Source: Epiperipatus broadwayi (lineage: Eukaryota; Onychophora; Udeonychophora; Euonychophora; Peripatidae). From it: 64,000 nucleotides of DNA. Shown here one piece after another: positions 12,656 through 26,480 of the stretch. Below the pieces are notes generated by a model. That model had not been told where the DNA came from. It was given only the letters and a program-made list of their open reading frames with translations, and did no database searches. The translations under genes were made by a program, and so were the position numbers. The stretch spans positions 10,520,292-10,584,291 of the forward strand of contig JAQFVV010012402.1 of NCBI GenBank assembly GCA_028023455.1, in the 5' to 3' direction. Each line of letters opens with the position of its first letter. Positions within the stretch are counted from its first letter, which is position 1.

Positions 12656-15600
12656 AAATTAATTCTATAAGAAAAATGCATATATGTATAGTAAAATGTC
12701 CTCTTCCAATTTGTTTAACAAATTATTCAATAAAGAGTAAGCTTAAAAAATGCTGTTTTAAAAATCTAAAATAAAGCAACAGTGAAATATTAATGAAATA
12801 AAGTTATACATCACAAGACTTATTTCTCTGGTATTTATATATGATGTATCTTAGTTCAGCCCCATATGGCTATTTTGGAGAGATGAATTTGAAAGCATAT
12901 AGATGTCTGAAATTTTCAGATTTTCTACTTAATAGTTAAATATTAGATAGGTGCTGGGCTTCAGTTTGTATTTTGGATCTGGTGTCTGGATATCCTAATT
13001 CCTCACTGACAAAAGCCATAGCTCAAAACTGGTTTGGGGATGAGGATAAGTCTAGATAGAGATTTTGATTGTGTTCTCTTGCTGCATTTATCAGTAAAAA
13101 ATAAAAATAAAATAAGCTTGTTTAGAGCCAATATCATGCTTTTTAATATTATAAAAGTGACGTGTGTATATGCTTTACACTTTGATTCATAGATTAAACA
13201 AATCTATACTCCACACTAACATTAATCACACATATGATAAATATTACAATTTTTTAAGATAGAAGACATTTATATTTTGTCTACTGAAATTCGATATGAG
13301 TTTTAGTATGTGGTAAAATGTCAGTAATAATTTTTTTTGTTTGACTTTGATGGTTGACATGTTAACTTAAGAAACATTAAACTGTGTTACTATGATGACA
13401 ATTGTATTGTAATATTTTAAATTAACTTTATTCATTTTAAAAAGAAAATGAATATATGAATAATAAAGCAGGTAGTTTGGATAAAATTATTATTTTGTTA
13501 TATGTCACATTTTTATTACTGCATTCACAATAGTAAATTATAAACAATACAACTAATTATTTCATATTTTAAATACGTTTGTCCTTTTTTATTTGTAAGA
13601 TATTGATTCCAGTGTAATGTAGTAGAAATGTAGTATAGATTGTTTAATTTATGTTAGATTGAAAAATAGTATTTGTATTATGGAATGTGAATTTTTCTTG
13701 TATATAATAATTCTAAAAATGTTTATTTTTATCTGTTATATAATACAATTTTATTAGAGAGACACTACCTAAAATTGTTTAAAGAATGAGTATAGAGGCT
13801 TGCAATAGTTAAACTGATATCAATGAAAAATTTTATAAATAGAACTCCCTCTTGTTTTGGCTTTAAACAGATGCACATATGAATTTCTTTATATAATCTT
13901 TTATACTTTAAAATTATATCGTTAACTGAACAAAATGAAAGGGTAAAAAACAAAATTATCTGTCCATGAACTGGGTAGCATGTCAAGAAAATTTTATGGG
14001 AAAATAACAATTTATTATAAAAGGAAAAATCATCCAAATTACTTCATTATATTATAAACCATCAGAATATTTTGTCCTTTAAAATGGATGTTATCTATGC
14101 AAATATCAGAAGGTGATCAAGAGTCATATTTACCTGTCTGTGTAATTTTATTTGATTGATTGATCAATTTTATCTAAAATATGAATCATTTTAATTTCCC
14201 ATCATATCATCCTAGGTAAAGCTACCACCTATTCATTCATAATATCTTGAAATAATACTTCATCATGAAAGAATATCTCTTCATATCATCATGAATATAA
14301 ATTAGTACTTATGTGTACAATGTCATATATATCAAATAATTTTTATATGAAAGAATACTTTGGATATTTATATAAAATATTGGAATTGATAAAATGTACT
14401 TGGATATCAAAATTTCCACAAATATATTATATCTTATCTAGAATAAGGACATACTATTGGTTTATAGGCTGAACTGTGATGCAATTCTGGAAATCTAGTA
14501 TTAAATTTTTTTAAGGAATGAAAATTTTCAATAAAGATTTCTTTCATGCAATAAATCCTAAAGATTAATATGAATACCTCATTTTACAACAAACTCGATC
14601 CAACTACTGGCAGTAACAAATGTGTCATAAAAGAAATGGTTGTAAAAAGTCAAAATTAAAGTGAATAAAATTAAATTGTTGCTGATAAAATATAAATAAT
14701 CAAAACATTTACTTAATAATAATTATTAAGTGTTAATATCACAACTCAAAATTGTCAGCATTAACAAAAATAATTTAAAGAACGAATGATTTGCAATAGA
14801 AATATTAAACAGTTAATAATAAAAAAATCTAGAAGTTAATAGAATGTATAATCGGAACATTGGAGTACCCTCTATTGAGGTCATTACGAAATAAAACAGT
14901 AACTAAACATATATAATTAACAACTTCTGTAAACTATGGTAATGTAATATTGGTTTCTCTAGCTGATACAGTGAATTCATTTAAAACTACTATATCTAAT
15001 TATTTTATATGAAGCTCAATAGATAGCAGGTCAATGCTTTTAATATAATAAATTATGCAAATAATTAAGTATTAGTAGAGCATGTATTTGTTTTTCATAT
15101 AAATATTAAAATAACTTTTGAAAAGGTTTATCAACTCTATAGAGGTTTTCTGGATCACTAAAAATTAAACCAACAACTAACTATACATATAAAACAACAA
15201 AGTTATAAAATATAATTTAGCAGTATTGTCATTTGTTTTATTATTATGAAAATATTATGATAAAAGATTCAAATATTTTAAGAAATTATATCTTGAAGTG
15301 TACCTTTTAAGGCAAAAAAAATCAATATGAGAAGAAAGTTTTTTTCGTCATAGATAAGTTGTATGCTTATATCATGAAAAGAAGTTTCTTTAGGAGAGTA
15401 AAAACCTTTAATGCATTTTCTTTTGAAATTCCCTAGTAAAAAAAAAAAAAAAAGGAAATTTATTCTAAATAAAAGATAAACATGAATAAATGAACTCTTA
15501 CTTGATATAAATAATAAAATATTCTGGACATGCTTATTGTAATAAATAGAAAAGAAAATGAAGTTCTTTTTATAAGGAAAGTATATATAATTAAAATTAT

Positions 15601-15721
15601 AAAATTAGTAAACTAAGAAAACTTATTCAGTTATAATGTAAACTCATATTTATTTATTTATTTGCTATATTCCTCTACCAATAATACTCATCTATTTATT
15701 AATTTGCTTTACACTTATCTA
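12656..15721. other. AT-rich DNA; includes one old fragment of the fold-back family F
   Basis: Apart from the family-F relic at 12,945-13,085 no element was recognised. The minus-strand 90-codon frame at 13,765-14,037 has no family motif and ordinary AT-rich composition, so I do not call it a gene. Confidence 0.45.
12945..13085 (+). repeat. Old internal fragment of fold-back family F
   Basis: The segment reading 'ctcactgacaaaagccat', then 'actggtttggggatgagg' and 'tctagatagagatttt', aligns with the internal part of the copy at 40,771-41,040 ('ctcactgatgaaggccac', 'actagtctggggata', 'ctagatagggatttt'). It is more diverged than the other copies and lacks the inverted ends. Confidence 0.5.
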
Positions 15722-15834
15722 TTTTTTTTTTCATATGTCATAGCATCGGCTGGGAGGCGATCCCACAACCGTTTGCAACCAACTACTTGCTTGCAAGGCA
15801 GTTGCGCTGACCTCTCGGCTAACAACACTTTTGT
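15722..15834 (-). repeat. tRNA-derived SINE (copy 3)
   Basis: Minus-strand order: 'agtgttgttagccgagagg' (A-box-like), 'gccttgcaagcaagtag', a B-box-like segment, 'gatgctatgacatatg', then A-tail (plus-strand poly-T at 15,722-15,731). It is closest to the copy at 36,159. Confidence 0.85.
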
Positions 15835-16787
15835 TATCTATTTATTAGATGTATTTAAAAAAATTGTAAGATCCAAAAAAGACAATGACGTTTACTTCAG
15901 CACCTAGCTTAAAATTTATACATAAAGATAATTAATTATAGCATCTTGCATTTATCTGTCACAACTATAGTCTAAGTGTGAGCTCCAATTAGATAAACTT
16001 ACAAACTTTTATTGGGGTCACAATCACACTTAGAATGTTTCTTTCAGGTGCTAAAGGGTAAAAATCTAAATTAATCTAGATTGATAAGATAATTGCCAAC
16101 ACTTCTAAGTAATAAAAAAAACGTATGATTGTAGCATAATGGTGGAAAAGCTGTAATTCTATTTATGACAATTGAAATGATTTAAATTTGAAGCATGTAA
16201 AAGGAAAACAGCCTATATAAAAAGTGAATCAAAAGTCACTCATTGTGCACAGAATTCCTCTCGTTTTTGATAAAAAAAAATGTACATTTATTCCTTTTAA
16301 CAAAAAAAAAGTCGTTTGGCAATATTAATGTTAGTATCATATTTACATTAAATATTTAGCTGTTCATAGCATAATGCATTATCAGTCAATCTTGGAATTA
16401 AAACAATTCATCCCAATGCATCTCATTTCCTTTTCTATTATTTTTCCTACAAATTTTGACAGGTGTTTTTAGTCCCAGAATCACTACCATAAAAATAAGC
16501 AATTTTTCTTAGCTCCATTGTTTTTCAACTGATGAACCATGATTTTGTGGGTTCTTGAGTACTAAAGCTGCAACATGGAGCATGTATTAGACCTTTATGT
16601 GCCTGTTCATATTCATATCAATCCACCGCTGGTAACTGTAATCTTGTCATCTGACCAAAAATAACATGTACACAGATCTTTCTTTGGCAAAAGTCAACAA
16701 TTACAAAGTTATTGGGAGATTGATATGAATGTTATCAGCCACAGTAGGTCTAATATATTTGTAGGACTAAAAATAAGTGAGTAATAG
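15835..16787. other. No recognised gene; moderately less AT-rich patch at 16,440-16,780
   Basis: The patch before the LINE has more balanced composition than its surroundings, which may mean an old element, but no frame gave a recognisable motif. Confidence 0.35.
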
Positions 16788-16812
16788 TAATAATAATAAT
16801 AATAATAATAAA
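16788..16812. repeat. (TAA)n at the 5' edge of LINE copy A
   Basis: About eight TAA units sit directly before the first base alignable to the LINE family. The same repeat follows copy A and copy B, suggesting all three tracts were once one target microsatellite. Confidence 0.85.
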
Positions 16813-18177
16813 GGTTTTCTAAAGGTTTTATTAACAAAATCTCTTCTCTATGTAATAAGCTCTTGTGGCAGCGGAAGACTGTGTCAATATCTGCAAAACA
16901 ACTTACCAGACCACCTATTCACAATGGACTAGGACTTCACAGTATTTATATTTTCCATCTACAGAAGGCCACAAGCTTAATAGCATCCACAGTCAAACAC
17001 TTTCCAATGCTTGAATGCCTACTTCAAATAACTCCAACAGATAGACCACCCCCTGCCTATGACCAACTAGCATCAATGATCAATCATATAAATAGCACAG
17101 CCCCACAGATATCTCTTCAGACAATATACAAGCACTCATACTGGCAAATTTATTCATTAATCCATCCAAATCCAAGCCATGATACCAATCTGACAATGCT
17201 GAAAATCAATAATCTACAATTACTCCGTAAGTTTAAAAAATGGTCCCTGGAACCAAAATATTTTGATTTTTTGCTGAGACTAAACCTACATGCACTGCCC
17301 ATGACATATTTTCTGAGACATCGGAGACTATACACTAACATTGATCCTTTTTGTCCCCTGTGTCACAGAGCTGAAGAACCCCAGGAACATCTATTCTATC
17401 TTTGTCCGGCACTAGACAGAATTCGATTTATTATGATAGGAGCATATAGACAATCTAACACAACCCTTCAAACAATCTTTAATGTATATTGCAAAGGCTC
17501 TATTCCATCAGTCCATGCAGCCACTTTTGTTCTTTATGTATACTGGTGCACTAGATGCACATTCACTTTAGGTAACAACACAAGGTGACATCCATCAATT
17601 TTCAATATCAAACTGGCAAAACTATGAGCCAGAGACAATAAAATTGCACATCCAGACATCTACACAGCAACCTGGTCACTGATAACACAACAATCAAACC
17701 TCTAAGATGGCTCCCAATAACCAACAATCTATGCCATCAACCAAATATTTAAAAAAATAAATAATAAATGTGGCAAGTATCTACAAATAAAAAAACAGAA
17801 TGTCGTCTTTGATTGCATATGATTAATATAGAGGACAGGAACAACAAAATCAGAACTCAAATACTGGAAAGCAAACTAAACCCAGAACTGCAATATACAT
17901 ACAAGTTGAAGTTTTGCAAATTGAACAATGATAACCCAAGACTTTTGAGAACTCTGATTACAGCAAGCAGCACTCACAAATGTAACGTATACATATGTAT
18001 TTTTCACTCCCCTTAACAATGTTTAAATATCTTTCCCTCCTAATTTAATTTTTTTTTGTACATCACAGATACAAACTTAAACTTGGTTTACTCACTAGCA
18101 ATGTAAATATATGTATATGAAGTGTCTTATGGCAAATGTAACCCTATGGTCATCAATAAAGTTATTTTCTTTGAAAC
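16813..18177 (+). mobile_element. LINE copy A, 5'-truncated Tx1/L1-like element
   Basis: Coding sequence is open from about 16,824 to 17,585 and corresponds to the last third of ORF2 of copy B. It starts after the reverse transcriptase and includes the shared TPTDRPPP, the WSLEPKYFDFLLRLNLHALP segment and a C-terminal zinc-knuckle-like motif C-x2-C-x8-H-x4-C (CPLCHRAEEPQEHLFYLC, about 17,354-17,410). TGA stops at 17,586 and about 17,624 fall where copy B has Arg codons, as expected from CGA to TGA change. The rest is 3' UTR, ending with 'caataaag' about 20 bases before the tail. The loss of the 5' part is typical of incomplete reverse transcription. It is non-functional. Confidence 0.85.
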
Positions 18178-18342
<165 letters not shown>

Positions 18343-18554
18343 GAGAGTGCACATGCGCCAGCTGGTTTGGTGATCGTAGATATCGGTAGGATATATTATA
18401 TATTTCTAGTAATAATAAAACTAAAAAATTTTTTATTTAAAATAAACCGTATTGACTCTAAGCAACCCAATATTCAGTATATATAGTTTTTTAAACTTAA
18501 GAAAACTCCTCCGATGAGGAATTTGTGTGCAAGCGGGTTTTTTTTTACTCCAAT
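18343..18554 (+). promoter_or_regulatory. 5' UTR of LINE copy B
   Basis: The first about 50 bases ('gagagtgcacatgcgccagc' onward) are clearly more GC-rich than the surroundings, as expected for an internal promoter region of a full-length LINE. No specific binding site is claimed. A TA-rich stretch with an AATAAA-like run follows, then the ORF1 start context 'caatATGgcg'. Confidence 0.55.
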
Positions 18555-20043
18555 ATGGCGATCTCTTTGAACGCAGCAAGCATTTCTTATGCTGACGCAA
18601 TCAAAGCATCCACTAAAAAAGGAGATTTTCCTAAGAACGTGGAAAAAAATCAAACTCCAGTTTCAAGATTTCATCATTCAACAATGAATGATCTAATGAA
18701 ACTAGATGTGATTTCAGAATCTGATCCATTACCAGTTAACGTAATAGAAGAAGAGATCTGGACGAATGAAAGTCTATTAAAAATTTCTGAACACTTTAAT
18801 ACGACCATCCCAGGTGACCTGTTTATGTTGTTTAAATGTTTCTTTACTGACCAGTCTATTATCCTTGCAATTACAGATATAAATTGTTCGCTGTATAGAT
18901 TTCCTAAGGATTTGCTATACGAAGAATTAAGCACAAATAATTTATGGGATTCTATATTGCACATTGCAGATCATCCAAATTCTCGCTATCTTGCTATTGA
19001 ATTATATAGTGAAGAATAAAAAAAATTTGATAAAACAATTAAAACGTTAGGGAAATATGCTTTAGTAAAAGTTAACCAATATAGAGAAAATTTTATTACC
19101 AGCACAATCAAAAATACGTACTTCAACTATACAATAAATGACCTCAATAAATTAATGCAACCTTTCGAAGTTGTTGTTGCCTTTCAACCTATATATTTAA
19201 AAGGAACTCCAATACCAATCTATGGAAACAGTTATCATTTTAAAGTTAAATTAAATCAAAACGTAAATCCAAATGATATTCCCACTCTTATAACCGATCA
19301 CGAAGCAACGCTACTCTTAATAATTCATGGACTTAAACCACAATGTTTTCACTGCAAACAACAAGGGCATATTATAAATGCATGCCCAAAACTTAAATGT
19401 AAACACTGTGATATGAGAGCAACCTCAAGTCATCAATGTGGAAATGCACCAGTAAATAACACAGATTTCACTCCTCAACCGATAAGTGAATCAACTACAA
19501 TTTGCTATCAAAATAATCCAATTAATGATGGTGTAACAAGATCTATACATCACCAGAGAGCAATCAGTAAATGATGAAAGTGAATCAATTTTACCCTAAA
19601 ATCAATCATGGAATGACGAGGATAAACCAGTGTTACAAGAAAATAGCCCATCTCAACAAGAAATATTAAAAAGTGATTGCCAAAATCACAAACACTCAAA
19701 AACACCCCTTAACAAAACTTCGCAAGATATTATAGACTATCTAGTGCCTTGCCTGCCACCTACAGACCCAAAAATAAATGACACTGCCAACCGAAAACCA
19801 GGCAGACCGCAAAGCAAACAAAGCAGAAAAAATGCAGCAGTGCCTATTGATCTTAGTGAAGATGATATGCCCCAGACATTAGATCATAAAAAAAAAATAA
19901 GAAAAGCAAATATGAGTTCAATGGATACCGAGTTTGAATACACTTCAGATGAAGACCTTAGCACCAATAAAAAAGCAAATGTGCAAAAATTATCACAGGA
20001 GGGAGGAAGTAGAACCCCCAGACATAAAAATTCTTTGTCATAA
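18555..20043 (+). pseudogene. LINE copy B ORF1, CCHC nucleic-acid-binding protein (broken)
   Basis: The start is set at the ATG at 18,555 (MAISLNAASISYADAIKAS), the first Met with the SYADAIK-type N-terminus usual in Tx1-like ORF1; an upstream in-frame Met at 18,525 is less likely. The frame is interrupted by a single TAA at 19,017 and then continues in the same frame. At about 19,340-19,440 it has two cysteine motifs, CFHCKQQGHIINAC (C-x2-C-x4-H-x4-C) and CKHCDMRATSSHQC. The first frame ends at 19,574, and a shifted frame continues to 20,043 with a Lys/Ser/Asp-rich tail (RKPGRPQSKQSRKN). The product would coat element RNA and act as a chaperone. It is adjacent to ORF2, with about 80 bases between. 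Confidence 0.8.
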
Positions 20044-20126
20044 TTTGTGCAAGTTATCTAAACTATATAAAATTATAATCTAATTACTATATCAGGTGTG
20101 TTCTGTTTTTATTGAATGAAACTATA

Positions 20127-23100
20127 ATGAATTTAAAAATAGCGTCATTAAACATCCGTGGATTAAACTCACCGGAAAAAAACTATCAATTAATAAAATG
20201 GCTTGAAATTATACAACCTCATTTGCTAGGGTTACTTGAAACAAAAATTTATAATAAATCTCAGATTAATCCATCTAACTATCTTAATAATCAAGGATAC
20301 TCAGCATTCTCCCAAGCATCATTTTTACCCTCAGCAGGAATAGGGGTAGTAATGAAAACCTGCCCCTTCTATTCATTCAAACCATATTAATTATAACACT
20401 ATATGATAAAACAGTTACATTGAATGTAGCATTTGTTTATTTATCTCCAAATCACACAGTAATTAATAAAGTAATTCAAATTATAAATTCCAAAATAGCA
20501 TCCTCATCACATCCATTAATTTTACTTGATTTCAACATTTCATACAATGAGTTTGTCACAAAATGGTTGCACTTACTAGCTATACCACTCATGAGTGGAG
20601 AAGGCTATCTCCCACAGAATTCAGTAACATTTAATAATGGCAGGTTTTCATCATTAATTGACCTGGTCTTCTACTCACCAGTGTTACATCACATGATCAG
20701 TCTAACAATAAAAAACTCATCATTATCAGACCATTCTGCAATTATTGTTTCACTAAAGAATGATTTTATATACATATCAATAACATCTATTGGAAACACA
20801 ATTAGAGTGCTTCTTCCATGTAGAACCCCAGAATATTTATTCTCAGAAATATATATATATCTCTTCAAACTTCGAGACATTTAAATGGATCCAGTGCAAA
20901 CATGGATTGCCTTTGTTAACATTATTTCATATACAATTGATGTCATAACAAGGGCTACCCCAGCCCCTTCAAGGCTTATAGCTCTTGTAGATGAAACACA
21001 CAAAAGAATCACAAACAGTACTACAAATAAACAAGGCTGTTCAAATGTGATTGTCTTGAAGAAACTTTATAAATCAGTCTCTGAAGAACTTAAAGAATAC
21101 CTGGCAATTAAAAAAAGAAAACTATTTTTGACACAGACACACACATGGTCCAGACACTATATTCACTGGGCACTGGGACAAAAGCCATTAACTCGCATAC
21201 CGACAGCAATTAAAATACAAGAAGATATAATTTCTGGTTACAACATGTTGCTACCTCTCTACACACATTTCAAATCCAAACTTCAAAAGAAGAAAAAATT
21301 CAGCCCTGCACCATTTTTTCTCGGTGAGCCAGAAGAAGATATAGTATTTACTCCCAAAGACTTTATTCAAAAATTAGCATCAACCCCAAACTCCAGTCAC
21401 CCAGGAATGCATGGTATACCTTGATTTGTATTCAAGCATTTAGAAAATTTTCCTGCTCAGTATCTGTGTAATCTAGCAAACTTTCTAACAAAAAAGATCC
21501 ATCATATACATGGATTATACCCTATTTTACTAGTACCATTTATCAAAACACATGAAAAAATAAACACACTAAACAATCTAAGGCCCATATCAATGAGCCC
21601 TCTGGGTATCAAACTGCTGGAGTCAATCATTAAAGACAAAATAGAACCCTATATTATACCTATACTATCTAAAATGCAGTTTGCTAAGAAAGGCTCATCT
21701 ACAATGCAAGCAGCCTTTCTATTCAAAACAGTTATTGATTCTGTCAGAAATAATAAAAAATATAGTCCAGTTGTAATCCAACTGGATATAAAATCAGCAT
21801 TTGATATGATTCCAATTGAACTCCTTGTTGAAGCATTAGCAGACACAACAATACCAATATCCTTAATATATTTAATCACCAATCTTCTATTAAGTCGAGA
21901 AATACATATTACACTTAATGGTAAGATCTCCCCCTCTTTTGTACCTTACTGTTCAATTCCACAAGGTTCACCACTAAGTGCTCTTTTTTTTACTTTCTAT
22001 ATCAATCCCTTACTGAATATGATAGAAAAAGAATTATCAGGCATATACATACCTGGTCTAAAAGCAAACATCTCCTGTATTGCCTACATGGATGATGTCT
22101 CGATTTTTTTTAACTTCTAAAAAACAGATCCCAACTCTATTGAAAATTCTTAATTCATACACTAATAAATACAAGCTGGAGTTTAACATGGATAAATCTT
22201 CTGCATGGTCAATATATACAGGACAATTTCACACACAACATTTTAAAGGAAACCCCAGCTCTTTTGTGGGATTCCCCTTCTATTTGAGCAATCTAGAAAT
22301 GTGTCGACAAATACAAGACAAAATTAAAAATAAAATAGAAAATATAATTGATTCACTTTCAAAATCTTACCTTTCGCTGTATTCAAAAGTATCCCTGTTT
22401 AATCTATTAATTATGACTTGAATCACATACTATTCTCCAATAATACTATACACTAAATCTTTTACTAGTAAAATAAACTCATTATGTAGAAAGTTGCTGT
22501 GGGGAAAAAAGATTGTTTCGGTTTCACTAAAACGTATTCAAGCTCCTCTAATACAAAATGGTTTAGGACTACATTCAATACATATTTTTAACATTCAAAA
22601 GACATTAAATCTCATTTCTGCATGTGCTTATTTATTTCCATACATAAAAGTGTTCTTCAAGATTACCCCAACAGATAAACCACCAATCAATGGATATTGG
22701 AAAACCTTGCTTACACTAATTCTTAACATTCCAATCATTATTTTTTCACCACCTCAAGATAAATTTAAATATTGGGATGTATACCAGATAATTTGCTCTC
22801 CCCTAAATGATAAAAGACCAATTTTAAACATTAATAATAGACAACTAACCCGAAAATTTAAATTCTGGTCATTAGAACCCAAATATTATGATTTTCTACT
22901 CAAATTAAATCTTGAAGCATTGCCAACATTACACTTTTGTAGATATAGAAGGCATTACATAAATAGAGAAGACATATGCTGGTTGTGTCATAGAGAAACT
23001 GAGACACAAGAACATTTTCTTTTTACCTGCCCTGTATTTGATAATATTCGTTCATCCATACCATCATTGTACAAACAAAGAAATTGTGACTTTCAAACCC

Positions 23101-23329
23101 TTTTACAATCATTTATTAAGGGTATCTACCCACATATTCGAGCAAGTACTTTTATATTGTTTTCACTATGGTGTACAAGATGCTCCTTCATGTACAACAA
23201 TAATCCAAGAAGACATCCAAATACATTCTGGAACAAAATGGAACAGCTCCGCTTAAGGGTTGAAAAAATTGTATCCCAAAAGATGTACGCAGCCACTTGG
23301 TCAATATTACAACAGTGCTCAAAACTATA
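20127..23329 (+). pseudogene. LINE copy B ORF2, endonuclease and reverse transcriptase (broken)
   Basis: The start is taken at ATG 20,127 (MNLKIASLNIRGLNS), the APE-endonuclease N-terminus. The nuclease continues after a frameshift near 20,391-20,420 with DFN, SLIDLVF and SDHSA motifs; the usual GDFN reads LDFN here. A TAA at 20,882 interrupts the linker. The reverse transcriptase has LRPISM, QLDIKSAFD, IPQGSPLS and AYMDDV (about 22,085). A frameshift follows in the T-run just after YMDD. TGA codons at 21,422 and 22,419 sit where neighbouring context predicts Trp. The C-terminus has WSLEPKYYDFLLKLNLEALP and CWLCHRETETQEHFLFTC (about 22,978-23,031), then stop at 23,327. The enzyme would nick the target and prime cDNA. 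It is inactive as read. Confidence 0.88.
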
Positions 23330-23584
23330 GAGAAAAAAAAAGACTAATAAAAAACAGAACTAAGAGCTTTACAAGTGCACAAAACTAATTGGATGTATAT
23401 ATTTTAAAGAAAATAATGTAAACTCAAATTTGTAAACCACATGCATATCCTTTGTCTTTGTTAACCCCCCCCCCCCCAATTACAATTTTCAACTTATTTA
23501 TACTAACTTCAATTCATCTGCATGTGGTGAAATAGTTATAAATGTAACTTTTTCTTGTTATATTCAATAAAGTCCTTTTGAAAG
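23330..23584 (+). other. 3' UTR of LINE copy B
   Basis: It contains a run of 14 C at about 23,466-23,479 and 'caataaagt' about 17 bases before the tail. The last 30 bases are alignable to copy A ('caataaag..ttttgaaa.ata'). Confidence 0.75.
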
Positions 23585-23803
<219 letters not shown>

Positions 23804-24310
23804 TGTGATATAGTTTAAATATACACCAAATGAATAATAAATGATTTTGATTTTTAAGTAATTTGCATAAAAATACATTAACATACTGGGACTTTCATAA
23901 AACTGCTAATAAACATCTTTTTTTAATAAAGAAATTAAAGCAAAAACTACAAAAAAGACATTAATTATTACACATACACCAAACAAATAGTAAATGACTT
24001 TCACTTTTAAGTAATTTTGAACAACTTTAAAAAAAAAAACAAGTTTTAAAAATTATGCCATTAATCAAAAAAATAGTTATTTAAATATACACAAAACAAA
24101 CAGTAAATGATTATGATTTTGAAATAATTTGGATAAAAATACACTAACTATATTCCTACGACACTTACCATGTAATATATAACAGAAATTTATGTGTTAA
24201 AATCAAACTTTTTCTATTAAATATTACCATAGAAAATGGAGATCTGCAGCAAAAGTTTTTGCTCCAAAAATAAAATCACTTGATTGCAAAATATGCTGGG
24301 ATTTTCATAA
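23804..24310. repeat. Degenerate tandem repeat, units of about 110-150 bp
   Basis: Segments beginning about 23,814, 23,965 and 24,077 share 'atacacc/ata.acaaa', 'aataataaatgattttgat' or close variants, and 'aataatttggataaaaatac'. The part 'tgggactttcataaaactgct' recurs at about 24,290. No coding content. Confidence 0.6.
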
Positions 24311-25789
24311 AATTGCTATCATTTTTTTATAAAGAAATTAAACCCAAAACACAATGAAAATGACAAGAATATCACAATAGAAAAAATAGCTGTTGTCAGA
24401 AACAAATCTAGACAATAACTGAAAAATGTCCGATTATTTCTTTCAATATAACATCATCTATGATGATATGATGTCAACTATGACATCATCACCACAGAAA
24501 AATGTAGGATTATTTCTTTCAATATGATGTCATCATGACATGACATATTTATTGTGGGTGTGAAAAGGTCTCCTCCCCCCCCCCAACATTAATACTTCAA
24601 CAAAGTTTATGAGCAATCATTTTAGTTTTGAAAGAACTCGCGTTTAATTTATTTTATTAGACTTATTGAAATGCTTACAAAAGTAAAAGCTTTCAAAAGT
24701 AGTTATATCTCATTATATATACATAACACATCCACCATTGATGATGACAACAATAGTAAAAATGTTATAGTTCTAGAAAGATTATACTGTGATTTGAAGC
24801 ATACTGTTTTCAATAAATTATAAAATTAAATTTTCTTAAGATTGATAAAATCTTAAGTCATGATTTTAAAGAACATATCATTGGTGTTTTTTTTTTAAGG
24901 TGACGTCATTTTAGAAGTAATTATATGTTGAATTATTTCCAGCATCTAATATTAAATGTCCAATTTTTTTTTAAAAAAAAAATCAAACTTTATTTAAATT
25001 GTTCAAATACATTTCATTGTTATTAATAATATGCAGCTTAGTATATAACACAACATTTAGAGAGATAATTATTCTTCACTCTTCTTCATGTGGTCCTGAC
25101 TTGACCAGAATCAATATTAGCATAGGAATCAAATCTGGATCTTTAGATTCATGAACATTAAATTTAAAGTGATGTTTTAATCAAATAAGCTTTTTTCAGA
25201 ATAGCTTAATTGATTATAGGATCATTGTAAATTCAATATTCATATAAATATAAAGGTATGGGTTTGATTCCCATGCTAATATTGCCACTGAAGAAGAGAG
25301 GAGAGAAATACCACTTGAAATGTATAATGCAATATCCTGCACATGATTACTAACAGTTGAATGTATTTGAAAAATATAAATAAAGTCTGACTTTTGTTTA
25401 AAAAGTTTAGCATTTAACATTAGATGATGAAGTTAGTCCAGTATATAATTTGCCATTTGTATTTTATTTGTAAAATTAAAATAAAAATTGTTGTAGAACA
25501 TAAATACTATGTCATGTGAACATTTATCCATATATAGTACTTTATGTCAATTTGTTTTTGTGTACAATAAATGTAATTATTAAGTTATTAAAATTATGTA
25601 CATTGTAATGAGAATAAACAGGTAATAGCTTGTAAGGAAATATTGTCACATATTAGTATTCTGATTACATACCCGAAGTACTCGATGATGGTGAAAAGCA
25701 ATTATTTCATTAAATAAATGCAGATTTGTGGTTAATAAAAACTTGTAAGAATGTCTATTCAAATATTACCAACTAGGTAGAAGAAGAAT
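24311..25789. other. AT-rich DNA with a short duplication and a C tract
   Basis: A direct duplication of 'attatttctttcaatat' with its flank lies at about 24,421-24,450 and 24,498-24,525, and an 11-C run lies near 24,573. 'gggtttgattccc' at about 25,261 looks B-box-like but has no clear A-box partner. No gene recognised. Confidence 0.45.
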
Positions 25790-26480
25790 ATGCAGAACAT
25801 AAAAATAACTGGAATTTTGTAATAAAAATATATATATATTTATTATATATTGCAAATTGAATTGCTTTAAAAAATATAGTCTGTTTACTACAATGAAGTG
25901 ATCTAAATCAGTTTGTCACTTTTCGAAGTAATTCAGAAATACTTGCACACATACACACACCCTAGTTCTAACTTCAGAAAAAAATAAAAAAATTGAGACA
26001 TTTTGTTATTCGTGAAATTTAAAAAAAATTGCATGAAGTGGGATTGAGCAAATATGGCTGATAGATAAACTGGGTCATACTGAATTTAATTAAAAAATAT
26101 TTCACACTCAAGACTGTTGGGGTGTAATTTGTACTCTTTTCTTTGCATAAAATGGGGTGCTTATATATTATCACATCATGTAAATGTTTCAGAATGTGCA
26201 GATAAAATATCTGATCATTACAAACTAAATCTGAAAGAAAAGTGTCATTTGCATGAAAAAAAATCGGCATTGATTTCAACATTTCAGCCATTATAAAAAA
26301 ATTGACAAATATGTGAAATACACTCTAGAATAAAATGTGTTACATGTCCCCACAATTTTACATGGTAATGTTATTTGGCAGATTGATGCAGAATGGTTTC
26401 TGCAAGAAGTATATATCAAAAGTATATATTATAAGAGAATACACATCATAGAACAATTATGATTATTTTTGGGACCCCTC
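25790..26480. repeat. Dispersed repeat R, copy 1 (about 690 bp)
   Basis: It aligns along its length with 43,370-44,060. Shared landmarks in order: 'ggaattttgtaataaaaat', 'tttgtcacttttcgaa', 'tgatagataa', 'actcaagact', 'aaatgtttcagaa', 'ttgacaaatatg' and 'caagaagtat'. Short minus-strand frames occur in both copies (26,019-26,291 and 43,681-43,938) and resemble each other because the DNA does; neither has a recognisable domain. The element type is unknown. Confidence 0.75.

Noticed and set aside
18500-18530. Hammerhead-ribozyme-like 'ccgatgagg' in the LINE 5' UTR
   Set aside because: The core CUGAUGA and the partner GAAA and cleavage-site elements are not present in the right order.
21422-22421. 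Possible alternative genetic code with TGA as Trp
   Set aside because: Other stops (TAA, frameshifts) also break these copies, and TGA also replaces Arg codons in copy A; ordinary decay explains it.
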